From NCBI RefSeq assembly GCF_011064595.1, contig NZ_JAALJI010000003.1:186001-250000 (forward strand): a stretch of 64,000 nt of DNA. The letters are read 5' to 3'. Positions 17,607 through 26,518 of the stretch are shown here, piece by piece (positions within the stretch are counted from its first letter, which is position 1; each line of letters opens with the position of its first letter). Below the pieces are notes generated by a model. That model had not been told where the DNA came from, did no database searches, and worked only from the letters and a program-made list of their open reading frames with translations. The stretch is from Paludisphaera soli (GTDB taxonomy: Bacteria; Planctomycetota; Planctomycetia; Isosphaerales; Isosphaeraceae). The translations under genes were made by a program, and so were the position numbers.

Positions 17607-18395
17607 GTGCTCCGCGCCTACACCGAGAATCTGTCCGCGACGAAGCGCGCCCGCCTCTGGCTCAAATACGTCATGTTCCCGGGCACCAACTGGGTGAGCC
17701 GGGACAAGTCCAAGGTCTGCCGGATGTTCCTCACCGGGACGCCGGAGCGGCCCGTCCGCACGCTCGACTGCGGCTGCGGCAACGCCTATTTCTCCCAAGA
17801 GGCCGTGAAGCGGGGCGCGAAGTGCCTCGGCATCACCATCCACGACTGGGAGAAGCACCACTGCGAGGAGATCCGCAGCTTCCTCGGCCTGACCGAGGAC
17901 CAGCTCGCGTTCCGTCGGGCGAGCCTCGAAACCCTCACCGCCGATCCTTCGCAGCACTCCCAGTACGACCAGGTCATCCTGCTCGACGTCATCGAGCACA
18001 TCCTGGACGCCCCCAAGGCGCTCCGCCAGATCCACGACCTGCTGGACGACGACGGCCTGGTCTACATCACCACGCCCGACCGCGATTGGCAGGGGAACGC
18101 CGATCGGATCCGCGTCACCCGCTACGAGGACGGCTGGCACGTCCGCAACGGCTTCACGTTCGAGCAGCTCGAACGGGTGCTGGAGGAGTCGGGCTTCGAG
18201 CCGGTGGACCGCCTTCGATTCGGCACGCTGGGCTCGACGGTCGTGACCTGGATCCAGCACCACGTCTTCCGATCGAAGATCGACCCGCTGACCGTGCTGA
18301 CCTTCCCCCTCCTGAAGCTGATCGCGACGCTCCTGTCGCCCTGGAAGGACTCGCACACGATCTTCGTCCTGGCCCGCAAGAAGCGTCCGGCCTGA
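17607..18395 (+). CDS. Class I SAM-dependent methyltransferase
   Basis: Protein of 262 residues with SAM motif I LDCGCGNAYFS (about residues 53-63), an acidic motif near ITIHDWEKHH, and motif IV-like LLDVIEHILD, all typical of small-molecule class I methyltransferases (Methyltransf_11/25 type). The C-terminal part has a hydrophobic stretch (LTFPLLKLIATLL) that may touch the membrane, so a lipid or surface-glycan substrate is possible. GTG 17607 is the start; GGAGGGA lies just upstream. The substrate is unknown. Confidence 0.82.
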   Translation: MLRAYTENLSATKRARLWLKYVMFPGTNWVSRDKSKVCRMFLTGTPERPVRTLDCGCGNAYFSQEAVKRGAKCLGITIHDWEKHHCEEIRSFLGLTEDQLAFRRASLETLTADPSQHSQYDQVILLDVIEHILDAPKALRQIHDLLDDDGLVYITTPDRDWQGNADRIRVTRYEDGWHVRNGFTFEQLERVLEESGFEPVDRLRFGTLGSTVVTWIQHHVFRSKIDPLTVLTFPLLKLIATLLSPWKDSHTIFVLARKKRPA

Positions 18396-18442
18396 CTCTC
18401 CCGAGGCCGTTCCGGGGCGGACCCCGTCGTCGCGTCGCGGAG

Positions 18443-18471
18443 TTGACCGGGCGCGCGGCACGCCTTAAGCT
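18443..18471 (+). promoter_or_regulatory. Candidate promoter for the ROK kinase gene
   Basis: TTGACC (18443-18448), 17-base spacer, TAAGCT (18466-18471). The -35 box is good and the -10 is weak. It lies about 90 bases before the ATG. Confidence 0.35.
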
Positions 18472-18561
18472 GGGGTCCTGCGCAAGTGCCGGCCGGTCCC
18501 GGCCGTCGATCGTCCCCCCACCGGAAAGTTCGACCAGGGAAGCATTGAAAGGCTGAGTTTC

Positions 18562-19545
18562 ATGAACGCGTTCGATCCCCGCCCGCCGTTCTACCTGGGC
18601 ATCGACCTCGGGGGGACGAACATCAAAAGCGGGGTGGTCGAGGATACGGGGCGTCCGCTCTCGTCCGTAAGCATCGAGACGCAGGCCGACCTCGGGCCCG
18701 AGGTCGGGATCGAGAACCTGGCCCGCGCCGGTAGGCTCGCCGTGGAGGCCAGCGGCCTGCGATGGGACCAGATCACCGGCGTCGGCCTCGGATCGCCCGG
18801 GACGATGGACCTGTCGCGCGGGATGCTCCTGGAGCCGCCCAACCTTCCCGGCTGGAATCAGCTACCGATCCGCGACTTGCTGGCGGCGAAGCTCCAGAAG
18901 CCGACCATCCTCCAGAACGACGCCAACGCCGCCGCCTACGGCGAGTACTGGGCCGGCTCGGGACGCAACACCCGGAGCCTCGTGCTCTTCACCCTGGGAA
19001 CGGGCGTCGGCTGCGGCATCGTCACCGAGGGCCGGATCATCGAGGGCCGCCACAGCCACGGCGGCGAGTGCGGCCACATCATCATCCAGATGGAGAACGG
19101 CCGGCGGTGCGGCTGCGGCGCCTACGGCCACCTCGAAGCCTACGCCTCGGCGACGGCGGTCGTGAAGCGCGCCCTCGACCTCCTCGACGAGGAATCCACC
19201 CAGAGCGTCCTCCGAGAGATCCCGGCCGAGGCGCTGACCAGCCGCGCCATCAGCGAGGCCTCCGACGCGGGCGACCCGCTGGCCCGCCGGCTGATGAAGG
19301 AGACGGCCTACTATCTGGCCGTCGGAGCCGTCACGCTCCTGCACACGATCGACCCGGACATCGTGCTTTTCGGCGGCGGGATGATCGCGGCCGGTCAGCC
19401 GTTCCTCGACGAAATCCGCCAGCACGTCCAGAACATGGCGTTCCCGGCCGTCGCCAAGGGGACGCGGATCGACTACGCCGAACTCGGCGGCGACGCCGGC
19501 TTCATCGGCGCCGCCGGCTGCGCCCGAGACGCCTTCGGTCGCTGA
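18562..19545 (+). CDS. ROK-family sugar kinase (glucokinase-like)
   Basis: ROK-family protein of 327 residues. It has the N-terminal phosphate loop GIDLGGTNIKSGVV, a second phosphate region LGTGVGCGI, HSHGGECGH, which matches the ROK H-G-E-x-G-H signature, and the zinc-binding segment CGCGAYGHLE. The usual zinc motif is CxCGxxGCxE; the third Cys is His here, which could still bind zinc. There is no N-terminal helix-turn-helix, so it is a kinase and not a ROK repressor. It likely phosphorylates glucose or a related sugar with ATP in the cytoplasm. It converges on the EF-hand gene across a hairpin at 19571-19602. Confidence 0.88.
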   Translation: MNAFDPRPPFYLGIDLGGTNIKSGVVEDTGRPLSSVSIETQADLGPEVGIENLARAGRLAVEASGLRWDQITGVGLGSPGTMDLSRGMLLEPPNLPGWNQLPIRDLLAAKLQKPTILQNDANAAAYGEYWAGSGRNTRSLVLFTLGTGVGCGIVTEGRIIEGRHSHGGECGHIIIQMENGRRCGCGAYGHLEAYASATAVVKRALDLLDEESTQSVLREIPAEALTSRAISEASDAGDPLARRLMKETAYYLAVGAVTLLHTIDPDIVLFGGGMIAAGQPFLDEIRQHVQNMAFPAVAKGTRIDYAELGGDAGFIGAAGCARDAFGR

Positions 19546-19570
19546 GGCTGAAAGCGAGAGGCTCGACGAC

Positions 19571-19602
19571 GGGCCGGACGGGCTTCGATGCCGATCCGGC
19601 CC
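19571..19602. terminator. Hairpin between convergent ROK kinase and EF-hand genes
   Basis: GGGCCGGA (19571-19578) and TCCGGCCC (19595-19602) form an 8-bp stem around a 16-base loop, between the stop codons of two facing genes. There is no T-tract; it could act in both directions. Confidence 0.5.
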
Positions 19603-19617
19603 GGACGCTCCCGCGGT

Positions 19618-20256
19618 TCACTCGGCCGCGTCGACCTTATCCTCGGCCTTGGCCTTCTCTCCCTTGCCGCCGCCGTCGGCCTTCTGCCGCGAGCGCAGGA
19701 CCTTGAGGTCGGCTTTGTCGAGATGCCCGTCGCCGTCGACGTCGAGCCGATCGAAGGCCGCCGGCCGGCCTCGGAATTCCTCGCGGCTCAGCTTGCCGTC
19801 CTTATCGGCGTCCTGTGTGCGGAACCGCTCGATCAGGGCCCTGGCGCGCTCGACCTTCATGGCGGGGCCCGACTCGGCCGGCTCGGCTTCGGCGGCCTTG
19901 GCCTCCTCGGCCTTCGGCGCCTCCGCCTTCTTGGCGGCTTTCTTCGGCTTCGCCTTCCCCTCGGCCTTGCGAGCGGCGGCGACCTTCTTGACCAGGGCGT
20001 CGAACTCGGCCTTGTCGATTCGGCCGTCCTTGTCGGAGTCGCCTCGCGCGAGGAGCTTGCCGAACGCGGGCTTCTCGTTGGCGGCGACTTCCTTCGAGTC
20101 GAGGGCGCCGTCGTTGTCGACGTCCAGGTCCGCGAACAGCTCGCCGAGCCGCCGGGCCGGGCCCGCCTTCGGCTCCTCGCCGAACGAGCGGCCGACCAGC
20201 GCGAGGCTCAGGGTGAACAGGGCGAGGCCCGCCTTCGAGGCGTTACGCAACGGCAT
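19618..20256 (-). CDS. Secreted EF-hand calcium-binding protein
   Basis: Protein of 212 residues with a signal peptide (hydrophobic ALFTLSLALVG) and four EF-hand loops: DVDNDGALDSKE, DSDKDGRIDKAE, DADKDGKLSREE and DVDGDGHLDKAD. The pairs are separated by a Lys/Ala/Glu-rich linker (about residues 110-140). Each loop keeps Asp at positions 1, 3 and 5 and an acidic residue at position 12 (Asp in the fourth), so calcium binding is likely. EF-hand proteins of this kind are abundant in planctomycetes; the role is unknown. Confidence 0.85.
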   Translation of the reverse strand: MPLRNASKAGLALFTLSLALVGRSFGEEPKAGPARRLGELFADLDVDNDGALDSKEVAANEKPAFGKLLARGDSDKDGRIDKAEFDALVKKVAAARKAEGKAKPKKAAKKAEAPKAEEAKAAEAEPAESGPAMKVERARALIERFRTQDADKDGKLSREEFRGRPAAFDRLDVDGDGHLDKADLKVLRSRQKADGGGKGEKAKAEDKVDAAE

Positions 20257-20373
20257 GGGGAAAGCTCCGGGACGATCGCCGCAGGCTCTCGGGGCCGCCT
20301 CGTCGCCGCGAGGCCCGGCCGTCGGAGTGTCGGCTGATCATCAAACCCCGGAACCGGCGAAGAGTCTCGCGCT

Positions 20374-22158
20374 TCAGGCCCCCGCGACGACGGCCGGGGC
20401 CGCCTCGACCGGTGACGGGAGGGGCCCGGAGACGAGGAAGTCCTTGATCTCGAGCTGGACCTTGCGGTAGCCGTTCCACTCGTCGACGCAGGGGTGGAAG
20501 ACCACGCTGCACTCCACGTCGTGGGCCAGGTCCTTCCCCTTCTCGGCCATGTTCCACGCCACGGCCTTGAACACGGCGCTCCCCTGTCCCAGCTTGAGCT
20601 GCAGATGCTTCTTCCCCTCGCCGACGGCCCGGGGCTCGCCCACGACGCGCGCCTGGCTGGCGAGGAACAACGGGCGAGGGTTGCCCATCCCGTGAGGTTC
20701 CAGCTTCTCCAGGGACTCGACCACGTTCAGGCTGAGCATCGACAAGGGGACCTCGGCGTCGATCGTCAGCACGCGCTCGCGAAGCTCCGGGGTGAGGAGA
20801 TCGCGGCAACGCGCGTCGAACCGCTCCGCGAAGGTTGGGAAGTGAGTTTCCGCCATGCGGACGCCGGCCGCCGCCGAGTGGCCGCCGAATCCGATCAGCC
20901 CTTCGGCACAGGACTGGATCGCGTCGTAGATGTTGAACCCGGGGACCGACCGGGCCGACCCCTGCGCGAACTCCTCGCCGAAGGCGACCAGGATGGTCGG
21001 CCGATGGTAGATCTCGACCAGCCGGCTGGCGACGATCCCGATGACGCCGGGATGCCATTCCTTGCGGCCGAGGACGATCGCCCCGCGATCTTTCAGCCCC
21101 CCTTCGGCACGAATCTGCTCCTGGGCCTCCTGGACGATCGCCCGCTCCACCTCCTGTCGACGCTGGTTGACGGCGTTCAGCTCGTCGGCTATCAGGTCGG
21201 CCAGGGCGTCGTCGCCGGTCGTGAGCATCTCGACGGCCCGCATGGCGCGTTCGAGACGCCCGGCCGCGTTGATCCGAGGCGCGAGGTTGAATCCGACCGT
21301 GCCCGCGGTGATCTTCGACCGTCCCAGGCAGTTCGCCACCCGCATCAGGGCGCGCATCCCGGTCGTCGGCGACGCCATGACGCCGGCAAGGCCGTGCCGG
21401 ACGAGGATCCGGTTCTCGTCCCTGAGCGGGACGACGTCCGCCACTGTGGCCATGGCCACCAGGCCGAGCGACTTCACGAGGTAGTCGCGCAGGTGGGGCG
21501 AGGCCTTCTTGCCGTCGCCGAAGCTCTTGCAGATCTGCCAGGCGAGCTTGAATGCGACCGCCGCGCCGCAGAGGTCGCCGAAGGGGTACGACCCGCCCGG
21601 CAGACGCGGATGGACCACGACGTCGGCCTGGGGTAGTTCGGGACCAATGGTGTGATGGTCGGTCACGATGAACTCGAGCCCGAGTTCCCGGGCCAGACGC
21701 GCCTCGGCCACCGCCGAGATTCCGCAGTCGACCGTCACCACCAACGCGCCGGGGTGCTCGGCGGCGATCCGTCGAATGGCTTCCGGGTTGACGCCGTAGC
21801 CTTCCTGGACGCGATGCGGGATGTAGTAGGCGACCCCCTTCGAGCCGGCGAGCCGGAGCGCGGCCCAGAGCACGCTCACCCCGCAGACGCCGTCCACGTC
21901 ATAGTCGCCGTAGATGACGATCGGCCGGTCCGCTCGGATCGCCCGGACGACGCGGTCGGCCGCGTCGACGGCGCCGGGAAGCGTCTCGGGATCGTTCAGC
22001 CCGTTGAGCCGCGATTCCAGGAAGGCCCGCGCTCGGTCGGCGTCGGTCACGCCGCGATTGATCAGCACCTGCGCCACCAGGGGGGGGATCCCCGCCGCGC
22101 GGCTCAGCGCGGCGATCTGGTCGCGATCAAAGGGTTTGACCTTCCATCGGGTCGACAT
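20374..22158 (-). CDS. recJ: Single-stranded-DNA-specific exonuclease RecJ
   Basis: RecJ is a 5'-3' exonuclease on single-stranded DNA acting in RecF-pathway recombination and mismatch repair. The 594-residue protein carries the DHH phosphoesterase motifs in order: YGDYDVDGVCG, VTVDCGIS, VTDHHTIG (the DHH motif) and a PRLPGGSYPF stretch with an adjacent Gly-rich region, then the DHHA1 domain with GFGGHSAAAG and a C-terminal OB-like domain. Length and motif order fit a complete enzyme. It is read toward the EF-hand gene 117 bases away. A minus-strand TATACT lies upstream at 22236-22241. Confidence 0.93.
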   Translation of the reverse strand: MSTRWKVKPFDRDQIAALSRAAGIPPLVAQVLINRGVTDADRARAFLESRLNGLNDPETLPGAVDAADRVVRAIRADRPIVIYGDYDVDGVCGVSVLWAALRLAGSKGVAYYIPHRVQEGYGVNPEAIRRIAAEHPGALVVTVDCGISAVAEARLARELGLEFIVTDHHTIGPELPQADVVVHPRLPGGSYPFGDLCGAAVAFKLAWQICKSFGDGKKASPHLRDYLVKSLGLVAMATVADVVPLRDENRILVRHGLAGVMASPTTGMRALMRVANCLGRSKITAGTVGFNLAPRINAAGRLERAMRAVEMLTTGDDALADLIADELNAVNQRRQEVERAIVQEAQEQIRAEGGLKDRGAIVLGRKEWHPGVIGIVASRLVEIYHRPTILVAFGEEFAQGSARSVPGFNIYDAIQSCAEGLIGFGGHSAAAGVRMAETHFPTFAERFDARCRDLLTPELRERVLTIDAEVPLSMLSLNVVESLEKLEPHGMGNPRPLFLASQARVVGEPRAVGEGKKHLQLKLGQGSAVFKAVAWNMAEKGKDLAHDVECSVVFHPCVDEWNGYRKVQLEIKDFLVSGPLPSPVEAAPAVVAGA

Positions 22159-22235
22159 CCGGCCCCACTCCCTGACCTTCGCGGTCGGCGGACGAACGAC
22201 GCCGGGCCTCGACGCCGCCCCGCCGCCTCTGGAGA

Positions 22236-22241
22236 AGTATA
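22236..22241 (-). promoter_or_regulatory. Possible -10 box for recJ
   Basis: TATACT on the minus strand in the 112-base gap between corA and recJ, about 78 bases before the recJ ATG. No convincing -35 box is present. Confidence 0.3.
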
Positions 22242-22270
22242 CACCATCCCCGCGAGGCGGCCCGCCCCGG

Positions 22271-23329
22271 TCAGAACCAATGGCGTCGCTTGGCGTAGGC
22301 GAGCATCCCCACCGGCGAGAGGCTCATGACCGCCAGGGACGCGAAGAAGAGGAACCACTTCGGCAGCCGGGCCTCCAGCTCCAGGGCTTCGCCGAAGAAG
22401 TTCATCCCGAAAAAGCCGACGATGAACGACATCGGCATGAACATGACCGTGACCATCGTCAGGGTCTTCATGATCTCGTTGCTGCGGTTCGACATCACCG
22501 ACAGATAGGTGTCCAGGGTGCCGGCGATCAGGTCGCGCAGGCTCTCCGAGATGTCGTGGATGCGGACGACGTGGTCGTACACGTCGCGGAAGTAAATCCG
22601 ATGCCCTTCCTTGACGACGCGGTAAGGATCGCGGGCCAACCGATTCAAGACGTCGCGCTGGGGGCTGAACGTCCGCTGGAGCTGGATCGCCGACCGCTTG
22701 ATCCGGAAGATTTGATGGAGATTCTGCGGCCCCAGGCTCTCCATGACCGCGTCCTGGACCTGATCCACCCGCTCGTCGAGGACCTCGATGGCCGCGAGCG
22801 ATTGGTCAACCGACCGGTCGAGGAAGCGGAAGAGCAGGTGGTCCGCGCCGTGCTTCATCCGATCCCGCGGGTCATGCTCGATGGCCTCCCGACCTTCGCT
22901 GAGGAAGGCGATCGGGGCTTCGTGGTAGGTCACCAGGTAGTTCGGCCCGAGAAAGACGTCCAACTCCTGGAGACAGAGGTCGTCCGAGATCGGGTCGATG
23001 CTGCTGGAATGGAAGACGAGGTACAGGTAGTCGTCCCAGTCGTCGATCTTGGGGATGTGCGATTCGCGAAGTGCGTCCTCGACCGCGAGAGGGTGGAACT
23101 TGAAGACGTTGAGGAGCAGGTGTTCGGCGGCCGGCGACGGCTCACCGGGATTGTCCTCGATGTCCAGCCAGAGCGTCCCGCGCACGTCCTGAATCGCCTC
23201 GTCGAGCCGGGCGATCGGCCAGTCCAGATGCATCTCCCCCTGCCCGTCTCGGAAGAGCGCCCGGAGCTTCAGGCCCGATGCGGGGGCGGCCTGACACGAG
23301 GCCGGCGGCGGATCGGACAGCGTCGTCAT
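22271..23329 (-). CDS. corA: CorA-type magnesium/cobalt transporter
   Basis: CorA-family divalent cation channel of 352 residues: a large N-terminal cytoplasmic alpha/beta domain, a long helical stalk (about residues 190-285) and two C-terminal membrane helices. The signature GMN is present in VGFFGMNFFGEA after the first helix (MFMPMSFIVGFFG), and the positively charged tail KRRHWF is kept. ATG 23329 is fixed by the four-base ATGA overlap with the stop of the preceding lipoprotein gene, implying translational coupling. It probably imports magnesium across the inner membrane. Confidence 0.92.
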   Translation of the reverse strand: MTTLSDPPPASCQAAPASGLKLRALFRDGQGEMHLDWPIARLDEAIQDVRGTLWLDIEDNPGEPSPAAEHLLLNVFKFHPLAVEDALRESHIPKIDDWDDYLYLVFHSSSIDPISDDLCLQELDVFLGPNYLVTYHEAPIAFLSEGREAIEHDPRDRMKHGADHLLFRFLDRSVDQSLAAIEVLDERVDQVQDAVMESLGPQNLHQIFRIKRSAIQLQRTFSPQRDVLNRLARDPYRVVKEGHRIYFRDVYDHVVRIHDISESLRDLIAGTLDTYLSVMSNRSNEIMKTLTMVTVMFMPMSFIVGFFGMNFFGEALELEARLPKWFLFFASLAVMSLSPVGMLAYAKRRHWF

Positions 23330-23760
23330 CGCCCGGCCTCCGGGTTGATCTGGGATCGCAGGAGTTCCTCCATGACGTCGATGCGGATCGGCGGCCCCGG
23401 CGGGACCTGCGTGGTCCTCCTTATCGGCGAGCTGTTGCGAAGCCGCCAGATCGCGCCGGGGTTGTCGATCGGGACGTCGACGAGCCGGACGATGTTGAGG
23501 CCGACGGGGGCTCTGGGCATCGTGAACGATCCGTCCGGCTTGATACGGGCCGAGGTCGGGTCCCCCAGCGTGCCGTCCAGCGGCTGGAATTCCACCCATC
23601 CTCGGTCGAGCGGCTTGCCCGCAAGGGTCACGACGCCCGAGACGGGGGTGGACGGGATGGCCTCGCGCCCGAGTTCTTCGGAGCAGCCGGCCGTGAGCAG
23701 GCCGAGGAGGCACGCGAGAGCCGAGGCTGGCGCAGTTCGGGTCGGGACGCTTGCTTCCAT
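23326..23760 (-). CDS. Lipoprotein with carboxypeptidase-regulatory-like beta domain
   Basis: Protein of 144 residues with a lipoprotein signal (ALACLLGLLTAGC, Cys lipidation site) and a beta-rich mature domain, VSGVVTLAGKPLDRGWVEF, typical of the transthyretin/carboxypeptidase regulatory-like fold found in many planctomycete lipoproteins. Its stop overlaps the corA start by four bases, so the two are translated together. What it binds is unknown; the coupling to corA is the only functional hint. Confidence 0.75.
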   Translation of the reverse strand: MEASVPTRTAPASALACLLGLLTAGCSEELGREAIPSTPVSGVVTLAGKPLDRGWVEFQPLDGTLGDPTSARIKPDGSFTMPRAPVGLNIVRLVDVPIDNPGAIWRLRNSSPIRRTTQVPPGPPIRIDVMEELLRSQINPEAGR

Positions 23761-23771
23761 GTGGGGCCCCT

Positions 23772-24425
23772 TCAGGCGGCGGTCGTCTCGTCGGCGTGGC
23801 GGTCCCGCAATTGCTCCGCGAGGCTGAGGATGCGGCGGTCGTCGGGATGGGAGCCGGCTTGCGAGGCGAGGATCCTCCGCCCTCCCCGGGAGTCGCGGCC
23901 GAGATGGGGGCCGCTTCCCGAATCGGGCAGGAACAGCCGGCCTCCCGACTGCCGCTCGCCGGCCATCGAGGCCGCCGGCCCGAAGAGGACCAGATCGCCC
24001 CCGCTCATCCCCAGCCCGGCCCGCGGTCCGACCCGCGACGCGGCCACGATCAGGCCGCCACGTTGATGATACCCGACCGCGCTGCCCGTCGGTCCGAGGA
24101 GGAGCAACGACCCGGCGATCAGGCGACTCCCCGCTCCGTCCGCCGAGGCTCCCTTGCAGACGACGTTGAGGTTCGGGGCGTCCATCCCGGCCGCCAGTTC
24201 GGGGCCGGCGTCGCCCTCCACCTCGATGACCGCCCGCCAGGGTCCGCGAAGTCCCGCGAGGAGCAGGCGGTGGCCCGCCGGGCCTTCGAGGCGGATGCGG
24301 GTCGCCCCTCGCTTGAGGCGGCGGACGACCTCGGCGTTGATCTGGTGGTAGTCGCGCAGCTCGGTGACCGAGATGGGGGAGTCCGGCGCGGCCGGCTCCC
24401 CCTCGGGCTCGTGGTCATTGCGCAC
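23772..24425 (-). CDS. GXGXG-motif domain protein (GltB C-terminal/FwdC-like)
   Basis: Protein of 217 residues whose body (about residues 25-165) looks like the single-stranded right-handed beta-helix shared by the C-terminus of glutamate synthase large subunit and subunit C of formylmethanofuran dehydrogenase: repeating GxxxG turns such as MSGGDLVLFG and QRGGLIVAAS. It opens with DYHQINAEVVRRL, as GXGXG modules often do. It has no catalytic domain of either enzyme. The start is GTG 24425, overlapping the upstream gene by 11 bases. Planctomycetes carry C1-transfer Fhc genes, but none is adjacent, so this appears to be a standalone module of unknown role. Confidence 0.65.
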   Translation of the reverse strand: MRNDHEPEGEPAAPDSPISVTELRDYHQINAEVVRRLKRGATRIRLEGPAGHRLLLAGLRGPWRAVIEVEGDAGPELAAGMDAPNLNVVCKGASADGAGSRLIAGSLLLLGPTGSAVGYHQRGGLIVAASRVGPRAGLGMSGGDLVLFGPAASMAGERQSGGRLFLPDSGSGPHLGRDSRGGRRILASQAGSHPDDRRILSLAEQLRDRHADETTAA

Positions 24426-25947
24426 GGGGAATCCCGCCGGCTCCGGCGTTCGGGGTCGCCGCCGCCTGGGGGGGGGCGGCCTCCCCGGCCGGCGCGGCGT
24501 AGGACGGGCCGTTGGGGAAGAGGACCGGGTCGGCGGGGGGCGTCTTGGCGAGGAATGCCTTGAACGCCGCCAACTTCGTCTTGAGTTCGGCCGTCAGGGC
24601 GGGGATCTGCCCGGTCGGGGCGCCGATCAGCGCCGTCGCGGTCTTCGACGGGATCTTCATCGCATCCAGGTACTTCTGGACGTCGGCCTTGTTGGCGAGC
24701 GCCGGGCTGTTGAGCAGGCCGCTGTCGCGGACGCCGGGCTGCCCTTCGAAGGCCTGGAGGACGGGCCCGACCAGGACGGTCGTGAGCTGCTGCGAGCGGG
24801 TCCGGTTCTCCGTGAAGCCGTCGCCGATCTTCTCGATCAGGCTCGCGGCCAGCTGCGCCGCGGCGTAGGCGACGACCTCGACGTTGTACTTCGGGACGGC
24901 CGAGGTGATCTGCATGGAGCCCAGCGCCAGGGCGGCCTCGGCGCGGACCTCGGGACGCAGGGAGTCGTCGATGAGGTAGGCGAAGGCGGCGGCGGCCATG
25001 TCGGCCGTGCGTGGCGATGTCGGCATGAAGCCCTGACGGAGGGCGGTCAGGGCCTCCAAACCGCGATGCTGGACCCACCACGGCCAGGCCTTGTTCTTCA
25101 GGAGTTGGTCGGCGATCGTCTTGGCGGCCTCGCTCTCCTGAGACGCGGAGAGGCGGTTGGCCAGCAGCTTGATGTTGGTCACGCCGCGGAACGCCCAGAG
25201 CTTGACCCACACCGTCTGGGTCGGGTTCTTGATCTCGTCCAGGAACAGCTTGAGCGCGTCAGGATTCGCGGACTGGGCCAGGATGATCATGGCCTGGATC
25301 CGCGCCACCAGGTGGTGCTTGAGGAGGGGCGGCAGCTTCTGGAGCAGGATCTGGTTGTACTTCGCCTGGAACGCGGAGTTCTTGGCGCTTCGCGAGGTGA
25401 AGACGGGTTCGAGCAGGTTCGACGTGGCCACCTGGATGGCCCTCGAGACGCTCGCATTCTGTTCGGACGCGGGGTCGACGACGGCTTGCAGGTTCCGCGT
25501 GTTGGTCATCTGGCCGATCATGCCGTTGACCACATTGGTGATCACGTTGACGTCGACCGCCGCGAGGGGATTGACGGCCATCTGCTTGACCTGATCGATC
25601 TCCTGCTGCGTCGCGGTCCGCTGCGCGCGGATCTCGGGGAACTTCTTCGGGTCGAGGAGGGGCTCGACGGCCGGATCCTTGTAGACCTCGAGGGCTGCGG
25701 CCTTGCGCGAGGCCGAGGGGTCCACGGGCGGGCCGTCCGCCTCGGCCTCGGTCGCGGGCTCGCCCTCGGCGGCCTTGGCGGTGGGGTCCTGAGGATTCGA
25801 GTCCGCCGCCTTGGCGGGGGCCTCTTGCGCCGGGGCGGGTGCGGGGGCGGCCCCCAACCAGGTCCACGCCAGGAGGCCGATCAGCCCCAGCCGGACGCCT
25901 TCGAGATGAGGCGCGACGCGCCCCGGGGCGGTGAACACCTTGATCAT
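24415..25947 (-). CDS. Secreted helical-repeat (HEAT-like) protein, function unknown
   Basis: Protein of 510 residues with a hydrophobic signal (GLIGLLAWTWLGAAPAPAPAQ), an Ala/Glu/Pro-rich spacer to about residue 85, then a long series of amphipathic helices (for example RPEVRAEAALALGSMQ) that resemble HEAT or armadillo-type repeats, and a Pro/Ala-rich tail. No catalytic motif is seen. It heads a minus-strand block reading through the GXGXG protein, the lipoprotein and corA, with overlaps or short gaps between them (11-base overlap, 11-base gap, 4-base overlap), which suggests one transcript. Confidence 0.7.
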   Translation of the reverse strand: MIKVFTAPGRVAPHLEGVRLGLIGLLAWTWLGAAPAPAPAQEAPAKAADSNPQDPTAKAAEGEPATEAEADGPPVDPSASRKAAALEVYKDPAVEPLLDPKKFPEIRAQRTATQQEIDQVKQMAVNPLAAVDVNVITNVVNGMIGQMTNTRNLQAVVDPASEQNASVSRAIQVATSNLLEPVFTSRSAKNSAFQAKYNQILLQKLPPLLKHHLVARIQAMIILAQSANPDALKLFLDEIKNPTQTVWVKLWAFRGVTNIKLLANRLSASQESEAAKTIADQLLKNKAWPWWVQHRGLEALTALRQGFMPTSPRTADMAAAAFAYLIDDSLRPEVRAEAALALGSMQITSAVPKYNVEVVAYAAAQLAASLIEKIGDGFTENRTRSQQLTTVLVGPVLQAFEGQPGVRDSGLLNSPALANKADVQKYLDAMKIPSKTATALIGAPTGQIPALTAELKTKLAAFKAFLAKTPPADPVLFPNGPSYAAPAGEAAPPQAAATPNAGAGGIPRAQ

Positions 25948-26518
25948 TGCGGCAAACCTCGTGAAAAGCCCCTCGGACGCATGCTCGGCCAGGGAACACG
26001 ATCCGTACGCCCCCGGCGAGGTCGGACGCCTCTCGCGGCGACCCGCCGCATCCCGCGGAGCGGGGCGGCCCGTCGCGGCGCCGTGCGGGCCCCGGGAAGA
26101 TTTCGAGAGAAGGAGAAAGGGGAATCGGCGGCGCAGGCTTGCTCGGGAATCCGGACGACTGATCGTCCCGTCGAGGGCCCCGTCGTCAACTCATCTCGTC
26201 TGGTTCACGGCACTTCCAACGACGAAACCTGAAGTTGAGGCTACCCCGCCGACCGGCCCCTGTCAAGTCGCCGCCCGGCTCCTCGCGACCGGACTTGACC
26301 GGCCTCGGGGCGTTGCTCCGAAACCAATCGCGGCGGCGCCGCCGACCCGTTCGCGGGCCGGACCTTCAGGCTCCTACGCGGGTCGGGTTGAGCCGTCGTC
26401 GTTCCCTCCCTAGAATCAGATACGCACGTCGCGAGGAAATCGTTCCCTCGGATCACGGGCCCGATCCGCCGATCCCAGAAAACCGATCCGGCGGCCTTCG
26501 CCGTCCGCCGGAGACTGG
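25948..26518. other. Divergent intergenic region, about 570 bases
   Basis: It separates two divergent transcription units. I see one good plus-strand promoter (26388-26416). No gene, RNA or clear minus-strand promoter was recognised in the rest. Confidence 0.5.
26388..26416 (+). promoter_or_regulatory. Candidate sigma-70-type promoter for the MBL-fold gene
   Basis: TTGAGC (26388-26393), 17-base spacer, TAGAAT (26411-26416). The leader to ATG 26519 would be about 95 bases. Confidence 0.55.
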
